From: Larkinella terrae
GTDB taxonomy: Bacteria; Bacteroidota; Bacteroidia; Cytophagales; Spirosomataceae
Reading direction: 5' to 3'
DNA: 64,000 nucleotides
Assembly: GCF_009668025.1 (NCBI RefSeq)
Contig: NZ_WJXZ01000009.1
Coordinates: 124,001-188,000, forward strand
Below, one piece after another: positions 8,359-17,842 of this stretch (position 1 is its first letter; each line of letters starts with the position of its first letter). The notes beneath the pieces are model-generated. The model worked only from the letters and a program-made list of their open reading frames with translations. It made no database searches and had not been told where the DNA came from. The translations under genes and the position numbers were made by a program.

Positions 8359-10191
8359 TTACTTGTTCAAAAAATCCTGGTACGATTCTTCTTCGTACGC
8401 TTCGCCCAATTCAATATCTTCTTTATGAACAGTTCCACCCGATGAAATGAGCTGGCGGCTGGTGTTGTCGAAAAGCAAATGGCGGTTGGGTTGAACAATG
8501 CCAAAACCGTTGTTGAAGGCGAAGTAGGCAAATGGTCGATTCTGGGAATTCAGCAAATCGCGACTCCATTTAAAATCGGAAGCATCCAGATTCAACTGGC
8601 GCAACAGGGTAGAAGCCAGGTCGGTTTGCGAGCCAATCTGATCAATCACCCGTGGCGTAGCCTTCAGCGCACCGCCCAGCCACAGCATCGGAATGTGAAA
8701 ATCGCGCACACGGTCGGAAGTCAAAACCGGTAAGCGGTGGCCGTGATCGGCGGTAATAATAAGGAGTGTATTCGACCACCAGGGTTGCTTCTTCGCCTGG
8801 GCGATAAAATTGCCCAAACTCTGATCAGCATAGTACATTGAATTGAGAAACAGCGATTCTTCATCGGAACCGGTAATTACGGTTTTCATCGGAACCTCAA
8901 ACGGCTCGTGGCTGCTCAGGGTGAAAAACGAAACAAAAAATGGCGCTTTCGTTTTGCTCAAATCCGATAAAATTCGATTGTAAACAATGTGATCGTGCGC
9001 ACCCCATTTGGAATTCCAGTCAGAAGGCCTGAAATCCGTTTTGGAAACAATCCGATCAAATTGATTATGAAAGAGATACGATTTAATGTTGGCAAACTCC
9101 GTTTCACCTCCGTAGTAAAAAGACGTCTGGTAACCGGCTTTTTTAAATTGCTGCCCCAACGTCGGTAATTTCTCCGCTTTGGCCGGTAAGGTCATGATGG
9201 ATGCGGTGGCCTGGGCCGGAAAACCGCTCAGGAGGGCAATCAGGCCCTTTTCACTGCGGTCGCCACTGGCATAAAACTGATTAAAAAAAAGCCCTTCATG
9301 CGTCAGTTTTTCAAACTGGGGCGTTATGCCCGTACGACCACCCAATGCCGCAACAGATTTGGCCGTAAAGCTTTCCCAGACGATTACAATTACATTGGGC
9401 CGGATGGTGGAAATCACCGGCTGATGAGCCGCAACGGGCTGATAAAGAGACTTTAAGGTTTTAGAAGCCTGACCTTTTTCAAAAAAGGCAAACGGATTGG
9501 TGCCGTATTTATTCCCCTCCAGGCAGGATTGCATAAAATTCCATTGAGGAGTCACGGCCGCGTAATTGGCAAAGGCAATCGGTGAGAAATAAACCGTACT
9601 CACATTCATGGGCGCCAGTTGAAATCCCCCCCGAATCGGAAGAATCAATGCCACCACAGCAAGTAAAAGGGCTGGAGTTGCAATCCACCAGCGAACCGGT
9701 TCGAATTGGCTGACGAACTGCTGAATCAGTCGGTTAAAAAAATAACTGCCGACCAGCAACATACCGATGAAAAGCGTTACCAGCGACAGAATGGGGGAGG
9801 CCGCCACTGATGCAGCTGCTTCGCGGGGTGATTTTAAAAAATGCAGCGGAGTAACATCCAGGTGAAAACCCCAGGCGCGAAAGACTTCCAGATCGGCAAC
9901 GGTGACGGACGAAACGATAATCAATTCAACAAACGTAATCACCCGGAGCGTCGTGGAAATTTTTTTTGGAAACAACCCCGGGGAAATGGCAATCAGAAGA
10001 GCGGGCAAAATCGTCAGATAACCGGCAGTTGACAAATCCATCCGCAAGCCGTTTGCAAAAACGCCCAGAATCGTTGAAGGGTCCAACTGCTGAGTTTGAG
10101 GCTGATAGATCAGAAAAAGGACCCGACTAAGTAACAACCAGACCGTCCAGCCAATGAAATAAACCAAAATAAGCAGGAATCGACTCTTCAT
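8359..10191 (-). CDS. LTA-synthase-family membrane sulfatase/phosphoglycerol transferase-like protein
   Basis: 610 residues from the ATG at 10191. A GTG 99 bases upstream extends the frame but adds an unlikely polar stretch. Residues 1-200 carry about five membrane spans. The remainder is an extracytoplasmic alkaline-phosphatase-fold domain with RPNVIVIVWESFTAKS (metal-binding Glu and nucleophile Thr region) and ITADHGHR near the C-terminus, as in LtaS/OpgB-type enzymes. In Gram-negative bacteria such enzymes add or move phosphoglycerol or phosphoethanolamine groups on envelope polymers. The acceptor here cannot be told. Confidence 0.85.
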   Translation of the reverse strand: MKSRFLLILVYFIGWTVWLLLSRVLFLIYQPQTQQLDPSTILGVFANGLRMDLSTAGYLTILPALLIAISPGLFPKKISTTLRVITFVELIIVSSVTVADLEVFRAWGFHLDVTPLHFLKSPREAAASVAASPILSLVTLFIGMLLVGSYFFNRLIQQFVSQFEPVRWWIATPALLLAVVALILPIRGGFQLAPMNVSTVYFSPIAFANYAAVTPQWNFMQSCLEGNKYGTNPFAFFEKGQASKTLKSLYQPVAAHQPVISTIRPNVIVIVWESFTAKSVAALGGRTGITPQFEKLTHEGLFFNQFYASGDRSEKGLIALLSGFPAQATASIMTLPAKAEKLPTLGQQFKKAGYQTSFYYGGETEFANIKSYLFHNQFDRIVSKTDFRPSDWNSKWGAHDHIVYNRILSDLSKTKAPFFVSFFTLSSHEPFEVPMKTVITGSDEESLFLNSMYYADQSLGNFIAQAKKQPWWSNTLLIITADHGHRLPVLTSDRVRDFHIPMLWLGGALKATPRVIDQIGSQTDLASTLLRQLNLDASDFKWSRDLLNSQNRPFAYFAFNNGFGIVQPNRHLLFDNTSRQLISSGGTVHKEDIELGEAYEEESYQDFLNK

Positions 10192-10441
10192 TAAGTACAG
10201 AAAATACGGTAAATGGACGGTAAAGTTAACAGGTTTTAAAGAGGTATAAATGCTTATTAGATAAACGGTTGTAAGAATAGCGAAGTTCACATCTTACGTA
10301 GATGCAATTCGTTCTAGGGTAGGTGCAAAAATATTGTGAAATAGTTATTTTCCCAGAAGTGTAATTTTGATTCGATTGAAACCGATATTTGTGATTTTTA
10401 ACAATTTTTCGTGAAAAATAGGTTAAAATTGATGTGATTTG
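10192..10441. other. intergenic region between the divergent sulfatase and glutamine synthetase genes
   Basis: AT-rich DNA carrying no credible reading frame. It must hold the promoters of both genes; the right-hand one is annotated at 10442-10473. Confidence 0.5.
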
Positions 10442-10473
10442 TTGGAATTTATATCAGATAATGACTATTTTTG
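10442..10473 (+). promoter_or_regulatory. promoter for glutamine synthetase III
   Basis: TTG at 10442-10444, a 21-base spacer, then TATTTTTG at 10466-10473, matching the Bacteroidota TAnnTTTG box 35 bases before the start codon. Confidence 0.55.
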
Positions 10474-10508
10474 GGCGTTTTTAATCCAAAAACCACCTCG
10501 AACCTAAT

Positions 10509-12698
10509 ATGTCTAACTTTCGGTTTAAAGCTCTCGAAATTGCACAAAGTCGGCAAGCCCTCTCGGTAGCGGCTCCTTCGGAACGTGTTTCCGAATACTA
10601 CGGCTCGTATACCTTTAATAATGAGGTAATGCGTTCCCTGTTGTCGCCAGAAGCCTACCTTAAAATTACTCAGGCCATTGAAACTGGTGGTAAGGTTGAC
10701 CGCGATATTGCGGATGAAGTTGCAAATGCCATGAAATCCTGGGCGGTTGCAAAAGGAGCAACCCACTACACCCACTGGTTCCAGCCGCTAACCGGCGACA
10801 CGGCGGAAAAACACGATGCGTTTTTCGACGTAACGATGGAAGGCAAGGCAATCGAGAAATTTAAAGGCGGGGCCCTGGTTCAACAGGAGCCGGATGCTTC
10901 TTCTTTCCCCAGTGGCGGTTTGCGGAATACGTTCGAAGCGCGCGGTTATACGGGTTGGGACCCCAGCTCCCCTGCCTTCCTGATGGACAACGGTGCCGGT
11001 GGTAAAACGCTTTGCATTCCTTCGGTTTTCATCTCTTATACGGGTGAAGCCCTTGACTATAAAACTCCGCTGCTGAAAGCTCTGTCGGCTGTTGATAAAG
11101 CTGCAACAGCGGTTTGCCAGTATTTCGACCGGAATGTTACGAAAGTAACTCCAACACTCGGACCTGAGCAGGAATATTTTGTCGTTGATAAAGCCCTGTT
11201 CTTTGCCCGTCCGGACCTGGTAATGGCCGGTCGGACGGTTTTCGGTCATGCGCCGGCCCGGGGTCAGCAATTGGAAGATCACTATTTCGGAACGATTCCC
11301 CCGCGCGTAAACGCGTTCATGGTTGATTTCGAATTCGAAGCCATGAAACTCGGTATGCCGGTCCGGACCCGTCACAACGAGGTGGCTCCCGGCCAGTTTG
11401 AAGTGGCTCCGACCTTTGAAGAAGTCAACCTGGCCATCGACCACAACGCCCTGTTGATGGACTTGATGGAGAAAGTGGCCGAGCGTCACAACTTTAAAGT
11501 GTTGTTCCACGAAAAACCGTTCGCTGGTATCAACGGTAGCGGGAAACACAACAACTGGTCCCTAGGAACCAACACCGGTGTTAACCTGCTGGCTCCCAGC
11601 TCGAAACCAAAAGAGAGCCTTCGGTTTCTGACTTTCCTCGTCAACGTCATCAAGGCGGTTCACGACCATGCAGACCTGCTGCGTGCCAGCATTGCTTCGG
11701 CCGGTAACGAATACCGACTGGGTGCCAACGAAGCTCCCCCGGCCATCGTATCGATCTTCCTGGGTGAGTCGTTGACGAAAGCGCTGGAAGATCTTGAAAC
11801 GAAGTCGGAAGTGATTGTAAATAAAGGCGATAACGTTTATTACAAACTGGGAATCAATCGGATTCCGTCGCTGCTGCGCGACAATACCGACCGGAACCGG
11901 ACGTCACCGTTTGCTTTCACGGGTAACAAATTCGAATTCCGTGCCGTCGGTGGTGGTGCCAACTCCGCTTCGACCATGACGGTTCTCAACGCGATCATGG
12001 CCGATCAGCTGAACAAATTCAAGGCGGATCTGGACGCACGTCTGGCTGCCGGTGAAAAGAAAGAGCTGGCCATTGTTGATATCCTGAAAGCGTATTACGC
12101 GGATTCAAAACGCATTCTGTTCGAAGGAAACGGTTATTCGGATGAGTGGGTTGAGGAAGCGGCCAAACGCGGACTGTCGAACATCAAGTCGTCGCCGGAA
12201 GCGTTGGGCGTTTACCTGAAACCGGACTCGCTGGATCTGTTCGAGCGCACGGGCGTTCTGAGCCACTCCGAAGTACATTCCCGGTACGAAATCGAACTCG
12301 AAAAATACGTTAAGAAAGTACAGATCGAGTCGCGCGTGATTGGTGACCTGGCCATGAATCACGTAGTTTCAACGGCGTTGAAATACCTGAACAAACTGGC
12401 CGAAACCGCTAAAGCGCTCGTTGATCTGGGCATGACGACGGAAGCCGATCCGATCAAAGGCATCATTGCCGAAGTTTCGGCCCGCGTGCTGGCGATCAAG
12501 AAGGGCGTCGACGCCATGACCGAGACTCGCAAGAAAGCCAATGCGTTGACGGATACCGCCGAAATGGCCAAAGTTTACGCCACGGAGGTGAAGGATTTCT
12601 TCGACGTAATTCGGTACGAAGTTGACAAGCTCGAATTAATCATCGATGATGAAGACTGGCCGCTGGTGAAATACCGCGAAATGCTGTTTGTCAAGTAA
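10509..12698 (+). CDS. glnN: glutamine synthetase type III
   Basis: 729 residues, the length of the large GSIII family rather than the roughly 450 of GSI. It makes glutamine from glutamate, ammonium and ATP. GSIII features are seen: the N-terminal VSEYYGSYTFNNEVM, FPSGGLRNTFEARGYTGWD, and catalytic metal-site segments such as GPEQEYFVV, HNEVAPGQFEVAP, GINGSGKHNNWS and NRTSPFAFTGNKFEFRAVG. The long C-terminal helical region is typical of GSIII. It has its own promoter and terminator and complements the nearby porin-amt operon in nitrogen assimilation. Confidence 0.96.
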   Translation: MSNFRFKALEIAQSRQALSVAAPSERVSEYYGSYTFNNEVMRSLLSPEAYLKITQAIETGGKVDRDIADEVANAMKSWAVAKGATHYTHWFQPLTGDTAEKHDAFFDVTMEGKAIEKFKGGALVQQEPDASSFPSGGLRNTFEARGYTGWDPSSPAFLMDNGAGGKTLCIPSVFISYTGEALDYKTPLLKALSAVDKAATAVCQYFDRNVTKVTPTLGPEQEYFVVDKALFFARPDLVMAGRTVFGHAPARGQQLEDHYFGTIPPRVNAFMVDFEFEAMKLGMPVRTRHNEVAPGQFEVAPTFEEVNLAIDHNALLMDLMEKVAERHNFKVLFHEKPFAGINGSGKHNNWSLGTNTGVNLLAPSSKPKESLRFLTFLVNVIKAVHDHADLLRASIASAGNEYRLGANEAPPAIVSIFLGESLTKALEDLETKSEVIVNKGDNVYYKLGINRIPSLLRDNTDRNRTSPFAFTGNKFEFRAVGGGANSASTMTVLNAIMADQLNKFKADLDARLAAGEKKELAIVDILKAYYADSKRILFEGNGYSDEWVEEAAKRGLSNIKSSPEALGVYLKPDSLDLFERTGVLSHSEVHSRYEIELEKYVKKVQIESRVIGDLAMNHVVSTALKYLNKLAETAKALVDLGMTTEADPIKGIIAEVSARVLAIKKGVDAMTETRKKANALTDTAEMAKVYATEVKDFFDVIRYEVDKLELIIDDEDWPLVKYREMLFVK

Positions 12699-12728
12699 TT
12701 ATGTTTTTCCAACCATAATCGTTACATA

Positions 12729-12758
12729 AAGCCTGTGCCAATTGGTGCAGGCTTTTGT
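12729..12758 (+). terminator. terminator after glutamine synthetase
   Basis: AAGCCTG (12729-12735) pairs with CAGGCTT (12748-12754), with further inner pairing around an AATT loop. A T-rich tract follows. Confidence 0.85.
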
Positions 12759-12895
12759 TTTTATGTTACTTTAGACTGGGGTTTTTGTTCTGCTTCACGG
12801 CTTTTTATAGAATTAACCGTTTATTTACACTTTTGCGCGCTAAACCAAATTTTGAGTGCGAAACTTGCCCCCGTCCGACCTAACAGAATTCGCAG

Positions 12896-14104
12896 ATGCC
12901 GTTTACCGTTGAAACGTTAATACGCGATTTGAGCCGCCTGCCACACCGGGGTGCGGCTACGAACTTCGAAGCGCCTGCCATCGAATTACTGGCATCGACT
13001 CTTCGGGAGCTTCAGGCAACGGTTGTGGTAGAACCCTTTCGGACTCCCCGGACCTATACCTCCATTATTTATTGGTTAGTTGCCGGATTATCAAGCGGTT
13101 TGCTGGTGGCTCCATGGCTGGGCTGGGTAGCGGTTATCTGGAGTTGGGGCTGGATCGTTTTGGCCTGGCTTTTTTTCAACTGGCGGTTTTCCCCGGTAAC
13201 CCAGCTTCCTCCGCTGGTTACTTCGCACAATATTATTGGACGCTGGCGGGAAACCGGTTTCGGTTACGCGGGTGACCACGAAAAACCGGTCATGAAAGTC
13301 ATTCTGATGGCGCATTACGATACTGCTCCGATTTCGCTGCTCTACCGGACCGGCACTGTCAATAGCTTTCACATCTCGCTCGTCATTTCACTGGTTTTGA
13401 TGCTGGGCGCCGGTTTTCTGCTGACCTTCGAACAACTCGGCCTGAACAGCGGCTGGGTGCCCTGGACTCGCTACGGTTTGATTGCCTATTTTGTGCTTCA
13501 GGCTTTGCTCGGCACGCTCGGATACTGGCTTTACGGCCACTCCAACGGAGCCAGCGACAACGCGACGGGCGTAGTTGCCGCCATTGCCACAGCGGAGCGA
13601 TTGAAGCAACTCTATTTGCCCGGACTGGAGACGGAAATCGTATTGACCGGCGCCGAAGAAGTGGGCATGATCGGTTCGCGCGCGTACCTTAATAAGCATG
13701 TTGATAGCTGGCCGAAGGGCCGGACGGCCGTGGTTAATTTTGATACCTTAGGCAATGGATCGCTTCACCTGATCAAGCATACCGGGACGATTGAAGTGAT
13801 TGAATACGCCAACGAATTGATGGTATCGGCGGAAAAACTGCTGGATGAAAAACCGTTTCAGGGATTGGTAAAACCCGGCCGCTGGCACATTGCCGACTTC
13901 GACAGCGTCTGGTTTGTCCGCCGTAAAATACCGGTTATGACCCTGTCGGCGATGGACCGCAAGGGGCGGATGCCGAATATTCATCGCCCGGAGGATCAAC
14001 TGCTTGTGACGGATTTATCAACCATCCCGACGGCCGTTGATTTTGCCATTCAGACGATTGTGCGGCATTATCAGACGTACGAAATTACGGCCGAGAAATT
14101 GTGA
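12896..14104 (+). CDS. M28-family zinc aminopeptidase-like membrane protein
   Basis: 402 residues. An M28 peptidase core is interrupted by two pairs of membrane spans, at about residues 60-105 and 160-215. Metal-ligand segments are visible: AHYDTAP (His, Asp), NGASDNATGVVAAI (Asp), TGAEEVGMIGSRAY (catalytic Glu-Glu) and HIADFDSVWF (Asp region). The family removes N-terminal amino acids using two zinc ions. Four spans within an M28 protein suggest the catalytic domain sits at a membrane face. The substrate is unknown. The gene lies alone after the glnN terminator. Confidence 0.82.
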   Translation: MPFTVETLIRDLSRLPHRGAATNFEAPAIELLASTLRELQATVVVEPFRTPRTYTSIIYWLVAGLSSGLLVAPWLGWVAVIWSWGWIVLAWLFFNWRFSPVTQLPPLVTSHNIIGRWRETGFGYAGDHEKPVMKVILMAHYDTAPISLLYRTGTVNSFHISLVISLVLMLGAGFLLTFEQLGLNSGWVPWTRYGLIAYFVLQALLGTLGYWLYGHSNGASDNATGVVAAIATAERLKQLYLPGLETEIVLTGAEEVGMIGSRAYLNKHVDSWPKGRTAVVNFDTLGNGSLHLIKHTGTIEVIEYANELMVSAEKLLDEKPFQGLVKPGRWHIADFDSVWFVRRKIPVMTLSAMDRKGRMPNIHRPEDQLLVTDLSTIPTAVDFAIQTIVRHYQTYEITAEKL

Positions 14105-14130
14105 ATTGAACGGAGTATCGTATTTGGATG

Positions 14131-14160
14131 TTGAATATCGCAGGTGCGTTCGTAGATTTG
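14131..14160 (+). promoter_or_regulatory. promoter for the acidic hypothetical protein
   Basis: TTG at 14131-14133, a 19-base spacer and TAGATTTG at 14153-14160, about 32 bases before the start codon. Confidence 0.55.
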
Positions 14161-14191
14161 TCTGGAAGAATAAAATTTAACAGTAATTGAA

Positions 14192-14761
14192 ATGGCAACG
14201 TATAAAAACGAAGGATTTGAACCGGAAACAATTCAACTTCTGAAAGATGAGTGCAAAGAAGAAGGAAGCTCGTTCGTGTATGTCGAAGATGAAGACGATG
14301 ACCTGGAGGTTCTGAATTCCGGCGAATGCGTTCATGTTCAGTTTGTCGGAAAGCACAAAGAGAACGAAGTTATATACGACGCCATCATTTACACCCTGCG
14401 CCTGCATCACAGCAGTCTTGTGTATGAAATGGCCATGGAGAAAGTTAAAAAATCGTTTCCGCAATACGTTCCGGTGGAAGAACGCAAACCCGATTACCGG
14501 ATCGAACCGGAACTGGAAGAGGAAATTGAATTGTTTCTGACTGAACTAATCGAGGAAATCGAAGAAACGGAAGCTGTTAAGGTTCAGGAACATATCGAGA
14601 TTGACCACGATTTTGAGTACGGAATCAGCCTGGATGTTTGCCTGAATGTTGAGGAAATCACGGAAGATGTGATTGAAGATTTTATCGATCAGTTTAACAA
14701 GAATACATTGAAGCTGGATAAGACCATGTATTCATTTTCGAACGGCGAATCGGAGGAGTAA
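14192..14761 (+). CDS. acidic hypothetical protein
   Basis: 189 residues, very rich in Glu/Asp, with no signal peptide or membrane span. Two predicted alpha/beta parts surround an acidic helix at about 105-130 (ELEEEIELFLTELIEEIEET). The N-terminus reads like an extended acidic sensor or adaptor, but I do not recognise a family. It has a good promoter, and its stop lies 46 bases before rsmE, so the two are probably co-transcribed. A cytoplasmic role is inferred only from the absence of export signals. Confidence 0.75.
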   Translation: MATYKNEGFEPETIQLLKDECKEEGSSFVYVEDEDDDLEVLNSGECVHVQFVGKHKENEVIYDAIIYTLRLHHSSLVYEMAMEKVKKSFPQYVPVEERKPDYRIEPELEEEIELFLTELIEEIEETEAVKVQEHIEIDHDFEYGISLDVCLNVEEITEDVIEDFIDQFNKNTLKLDKTMYSFSNGESEE

Positions 14762-14806
14762 GAAGCGTTGAAGGGGAAGCAAACCGGTGTTTGCCAGCGA
14801 TTGATT

Positions 14807-15505
14807 ATGCATTTGTTCTATCAGCCCGACGCAGAATCGAATTCGTTTCTGAGCGAGGAAGAATCCCGGCATTGCGTCAAAACACTCCGTCTGTCTAAAG
14901 GCGCGACCATTGATGTGACCGACGGAAACGGAAAACGTCATAAATGTGTGATCATAACCGCCGATCCGCGCCGTTGTACGTTTCGAATTGTGGAAACCGA
15001 GTTTGAACCGCCCCGTCCGTACCGGATTCATCTGGCGGTGGCGCCCACCAAAAACAGCGACCGGATTGAGTGGCTGGTGGAAAAAGCGGTCGAATTTGGC
15101 ATCGATCAGTTCAGCTTTTTTATCGGTCAGCATTCCGAACGCCGGATGTTAAAAACGGATCGGCTGGAAAAGATTGCAATTGCGGGCATGAAACAATCGT
15201 TACAGTTTTATAAGCCGGTAATTAACCCCTTAATGGAGTTTGAAACTGCCTTAACATTGTCAGCTGATCACCGGTACATTGCCCATTTGCCTGAAAATGA
15301 ACCGGCTGCATCTTTTTTTAAAACCGCCCAACCGGGGGGAACTACGCTGATGCTGGTTGGACCGGAAGGTGACTTTTCGGCAAATGAAATTGTTCAGGCA
15401 GTTGAGAAGGGATTTAAAATGGTTACCTTGGGATCAACCCGGCTGCGAACGGAAACCGCAGCGCTGGCAGCCTGTCACACAATTCATTTAATTAACGCCG
15501 GATAA
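14807..15505 (+). CDS. rsmE: 16S rRNA (uracil1498-N3)-methyltransferase RsmE
   Basis: 232 residues from the ATG at 14807; a TTG 39 bases upstream would add residues not typical of the family. RsmE methylates N3 of U1498 in 16S rRNA. An N-terminal PUA-like domain (MHLFYQPDAESNSFLSEEES ... HCVKTLRLSKG) is followed by a SPOUT knot. Knot segments are EWLVEKAVEFGIDQ, LMLVGPEGDFSANEI and VTLGSTRLRTETAALAAC, all diagnostic. It follows the acidic protein gene and precedes a DUF4159 gene. Confidence 0.93.
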   Translation: MHLFYQPDAESNSFLSEEESRHCVKTLRLSKGATIDVTDGNGKRHKCVIITADPRRCTFRIVETEFEPPRPYRIHLAVAPTKNSDRIEWLVEKAVEFGIDQFSFFIGQHSERRMLKTDRLEKIAIAGMKQSLQFYKPVINPLMEFETALTLSADHRYIAHLPENEPAASFFKTAQPGGTTLMLVGPEGDFSANEIVQAVEKGFKMVTLGSTRLRTETAALAACHTIHLINAG

Positions 15506-15545
15506 GTTTCTGTTAAAGTGAGTTTAGCGTTTAAAGTCTATTGGA

Positions 15546-16217
15546 ATGAAACGACTGACTGGATTTATACTTGCGATCTTGTTTTTCACGTGCGGGACTT
15601 CAACGGCGGTATGGGCGCAATATTCGTATAAAATCGCGAAGCTTAAATACAATGGCGGGGGCGACTGGTACGCCAACAAGACCTCCCTTCCGAACCTGAT
15701 CAAGTTTTGCAATTCCAATTTGCGGATGAATATTTTTCCGGAAGAGGACATTGTTGAAGTCGGGAGCCCGGAATTGTTCTCGTATCCGTTCGTCCACATG
15801 ACCGGCCACGGCAACGTGGTGTTTTCGGACGCCGAAGCTCAGAATATGCGCCGGTACCTGATGTCGGGCGGTTTTTTGCACATTGATGACAATTACGGAC
15901 TGGACAAATTCATCCGGCGCGAGATGAAAAAGGTATTTCCCGAACTGTCATTTATCGAATTACCGTACAATCACCCGGTTTATCATCAGAAATATGCCTT
16001 CTCGAATGGCCTTCCTAAAATCCACGAACACGACGGAAAGTCACCGCAGGGATTTGGATTAATTTGGGAAGGCCGGTTAATTTGTTTTTATAGTTACGAA
16101 TGCGATTTGGGCAATGGCTGGGAGGATCAATCGGTCTATAATGACCCCGAAGAGGCCCGCCAGCAGGCTTTACGGATGGGAGCGAACCTTTTACAGTATT
16201 CGACGACCGCCTTCTGA
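15546..16217 (+). CDS. DUF4159 family secreted protein
   Basis: 223 residues with a signal peptide ending TAVWAQ (about residue 25). The mature chain fits DUF4159, a glutamine-amidotransferase-like fold: KLKYNGGGDWYANKTSLPNL, FVHMTGHGNVVFSD, YLMSGGFLHIDDNYG and LPKIHEHDGKSPQGFG. In other genomes DUF4159 proteins often accompany MoxR/von Willebrand gene sets, but here it stands alone 40 bases after rsmE. The biochemical role is unknown. Confidence 0.85.
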   Translation: MKRLTGFILAILFFTCGTSTAVWAQYSYKIAKLKYNGGGDWYANKTSLPNLIKFCNSNLRMNIFPEEDIVEVGSPELFSYPFVHMTGHGNVVFSDAEAQNMRRYLMSGGFLHIDDNYGLDKFIRREMKKVFPELSFIELPYNHPVYHQKYAFSNGLPKIHEHDGKSPQGFGLIWEGRLICFYSYECDLGNGWEDQSVYNDPEEARQQALRMGANLLQYSTTAF

Positions 16218-16342
16218 TGAAAAAAATAATTTTCAAAAATTTGTCTTATTCTATTAACTATCTACGTTATTGTTGTAGATTTGTATAATCTAATTGCACT
16301 GAAGTTGGTTTTTAGCCATTCACCTTTAACAAATTTTATCCC

Positions 16343-17155
16343 GTGGTAATAATCCTTATTGCCTTTGTTCTTCACTGGTACATTTCACTCTTCTGCCAGA
16401 CATTTTTCCTGCACCGCTATTCGGCGCATAAAATGTTCACGATGAGTAAGGTTTGGGAGCGGTTTTTCTTTTTCCTGACCTATCTTTCGCAAGGGTCATC
16501 GTATCTGAGCCCCCGGGCGTATGCGGTTTTGCACCGGATGCACCATGCGTTTAGCGATACGCCCAAAGACCCGCATTCTCCGCATCATACCAAAAACGTA
16601 TTCACGATGATGTGGAAAACAAAAGACATTTATAACGCGGTTTTGAACCGGGTTAAACCCATTGAAGCCAAATTTGATCGTAACTATCCGGTTTGGGAAT
16701 CGTTGGAAAAAGTCGGCGATTCCTGGATTTCGCGCGTTGCCTGGGGAACGGCTTATTCACTGTTCTACATCTTCGCTTTTGTTTACCTCGATATGCACTG
16801 GGCGTTCTTCTTTCTGTTGCCGATTCACTTCCTGATGGGCCCGATCCACGGCGCTATCGTCAACTGGAGCGGCCACAAATACGGATACGCCAATTTTGAC
16901 AACCATGATAAATCAAAGAACTCGATGTTCTTCGATTGGCTGATGATGGGCGAGCTGTTCCAGAACAACCACCACAAACGCCCGAATGCCGCTAATTTTG
17001 GCGCTAAATGGTACGAACTCGATCCGACCTATCCGGTTATTAGATTCCTGTCGGCGGTGGGTATCATCAAAATGCGTCCCGTAAAAGCAACGAGCGCGGA
17101 ATTTGAAACCGGTCACGAGCGGCTGGTGGAGAAAAACGAAACCATGTCTGCGTAA
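16343..17155 (+). CDS. membrane fatty-acid (acyl-CoA) desaturase
   Basis: 270 residues starting at GTG; an in-frame stop at 16313 and the absence of an ATG upstream support that start. It is an integral membrane di-iron enzyme that introduces a double bond into fatty acyl chains. Histidine boxes are visible: HRYSAH (about residue 22), HRMHHAF (about 66) and NNHHKR near 212. Four hydrophobic segments surround them, as in the stearoyl-CoA/delta-9 family. It probably adjusts membrane fluidity. It is followed by a very strong terminator. Confidence 0.88.
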   Translation: MVIILIAFVLHWYISLFCQTFFLHRYSAHKMFTMSKVWERFFFFLTYLSQGSSYLSPRAYAVLHRMHHAFSDTPKDPHSPHHTKNVFTMMWKTKDIYNAVLNRVKPIEAKFDRNYPVWESLEKVGDSWISRVAWGTAYSLFYIFAFVYLDMHWAFFFLLPIHFLMGPIHGAIVNWSGHKYGYANFDNHDKSKNSMFFDWLMMGELFQNNHHKRPNAANFGAKWYELDPTYPVIRFLSAVGIIKMRPVKATSAEFETGHERLVEKNETMSA

Positions 17156-17170
17156 ACGCAACAAGGAATA

Positions 17171-17218
17171 AAAAATCAAATCCCCGGCAATCTGATGATT
17201 GCCGGGGATTTGATTTTT
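17171..17218 (+). terminator. 22-bp perfect-stem terminator
   Basis: The arms 17171-17192 and 17197-17218 are perfectly complementary around a TGAT tetraloop and end in a T run. The A/T ends make it work in both directions. Confidence 0.9.
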
Positions 17219-17232
17219 TGAGACAGTAGATC

Positions 17233-17295
17233 TTAGACAAGAGACAAGAGAATAAAAGAATGTCCGTGTGCTTAACTCTCTTGTCTCTAATCTAA
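17233..17295. repeat. intergenic inverted repeat with 19-base arms
   Basis: The arms 17233-17251 (TTAGACAAGAGACAAGAGA) and 17277-17295 pair with two mismatches around a 25-base loop. It lies next to the preceding terminator and before the stop of the nucleotidase gene. It has no U-tract. Confidence 0.6.
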
Positions 17296-17311
17296 CCTCT
17301 TATCTCTACAC

Positions 17312-17842
17312 TTAAAGCAACACTTTCGCAATTTCTTCCCACGAAAGTACCCGTTCAAAGAGTGTGTTATCGCGGTTGTGCGGAGCGTCGAACAGCAGGC
17401 CTTTACCCTGAAAACTGACCAGATTGTACGGCATATCGTCGATCATGACCTCGGCTCTGATAATGCTTTTATCGCCACAAAATACCCGGTTTTTCCAGTG
17501 AATGTGCGGAAAGTGCTGATCCAGCCAGTCGTATTTTTCCGAAAGCGAATTGCGGAACTCCATCGCGGCTGAGGTTACGAAGAGATCGTATTTTTCCGAT
17601 AAGGCGCGGGTAATTTCCTGGGCACCGGGCATCACGGCAATGTCCGTAAAAAAACCGGGTTCATGAACATAGTCCGAGAGTTTCTGGGAAACGTCTTTTT
17701 CGAGCAGTTCATGAAAGGATTGTTCCCGGAAAACCGTAGGCAGCGCTTCGGTATCAAAATCACGGCGGTAAATGTCAATAAACTTGCCGACGGTGTCCGC
17801 CAGCACGTCATCCATGTCAATTGCAATGCGAGGTTTCATCAT
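17312..17842 (-). CDS. 5'(3')-deoxyribonucleotidase-like HAD hydrolase
   Basis: 176 residues. The N-terminus IAIDMDDVLADTVGKF is the HAD motif I (DxDxV) of the mitochondrial-type 5'(3')-deoxyribonucleotidase family. DLFVTSAAM carries motif II, and KSIIRAEVMIDDMPYNL holds the motif IV Asp pair. It would dephosphorylate deoxynucleoside monophosphates in the cytoplasm. Its start overlaps the stop of the secreted two-repeat protein gene by four bases, so the two form an operon, although their functions have no obvious link. A second ATG directly follows the first. Confidence 0.85.
   Translation of the reverse strand: MMKPRIAIDMDDVLADTVGKFIDIYRRDFDTEALPTVFREQSFHELLEKDVSQKLSDYVHEPGFFTDIAVMPGAQEITRALSEKYDLFVTSAAMEFRNSLSEKYDWLDQHFPHIHWKNRVFCGDKSIIRAEVMIDDMPYNLVSFQGKGLLFDAPHNRDNTLFERVLSWEEIAKVLL

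Noticed and set aside
10788-11549. A 253-codon minus-strand frame inside glnN
   Set aside because: It is the shadow of a highly conserved GSIII gene on the other strand; the translated chain has no recognisable domain.
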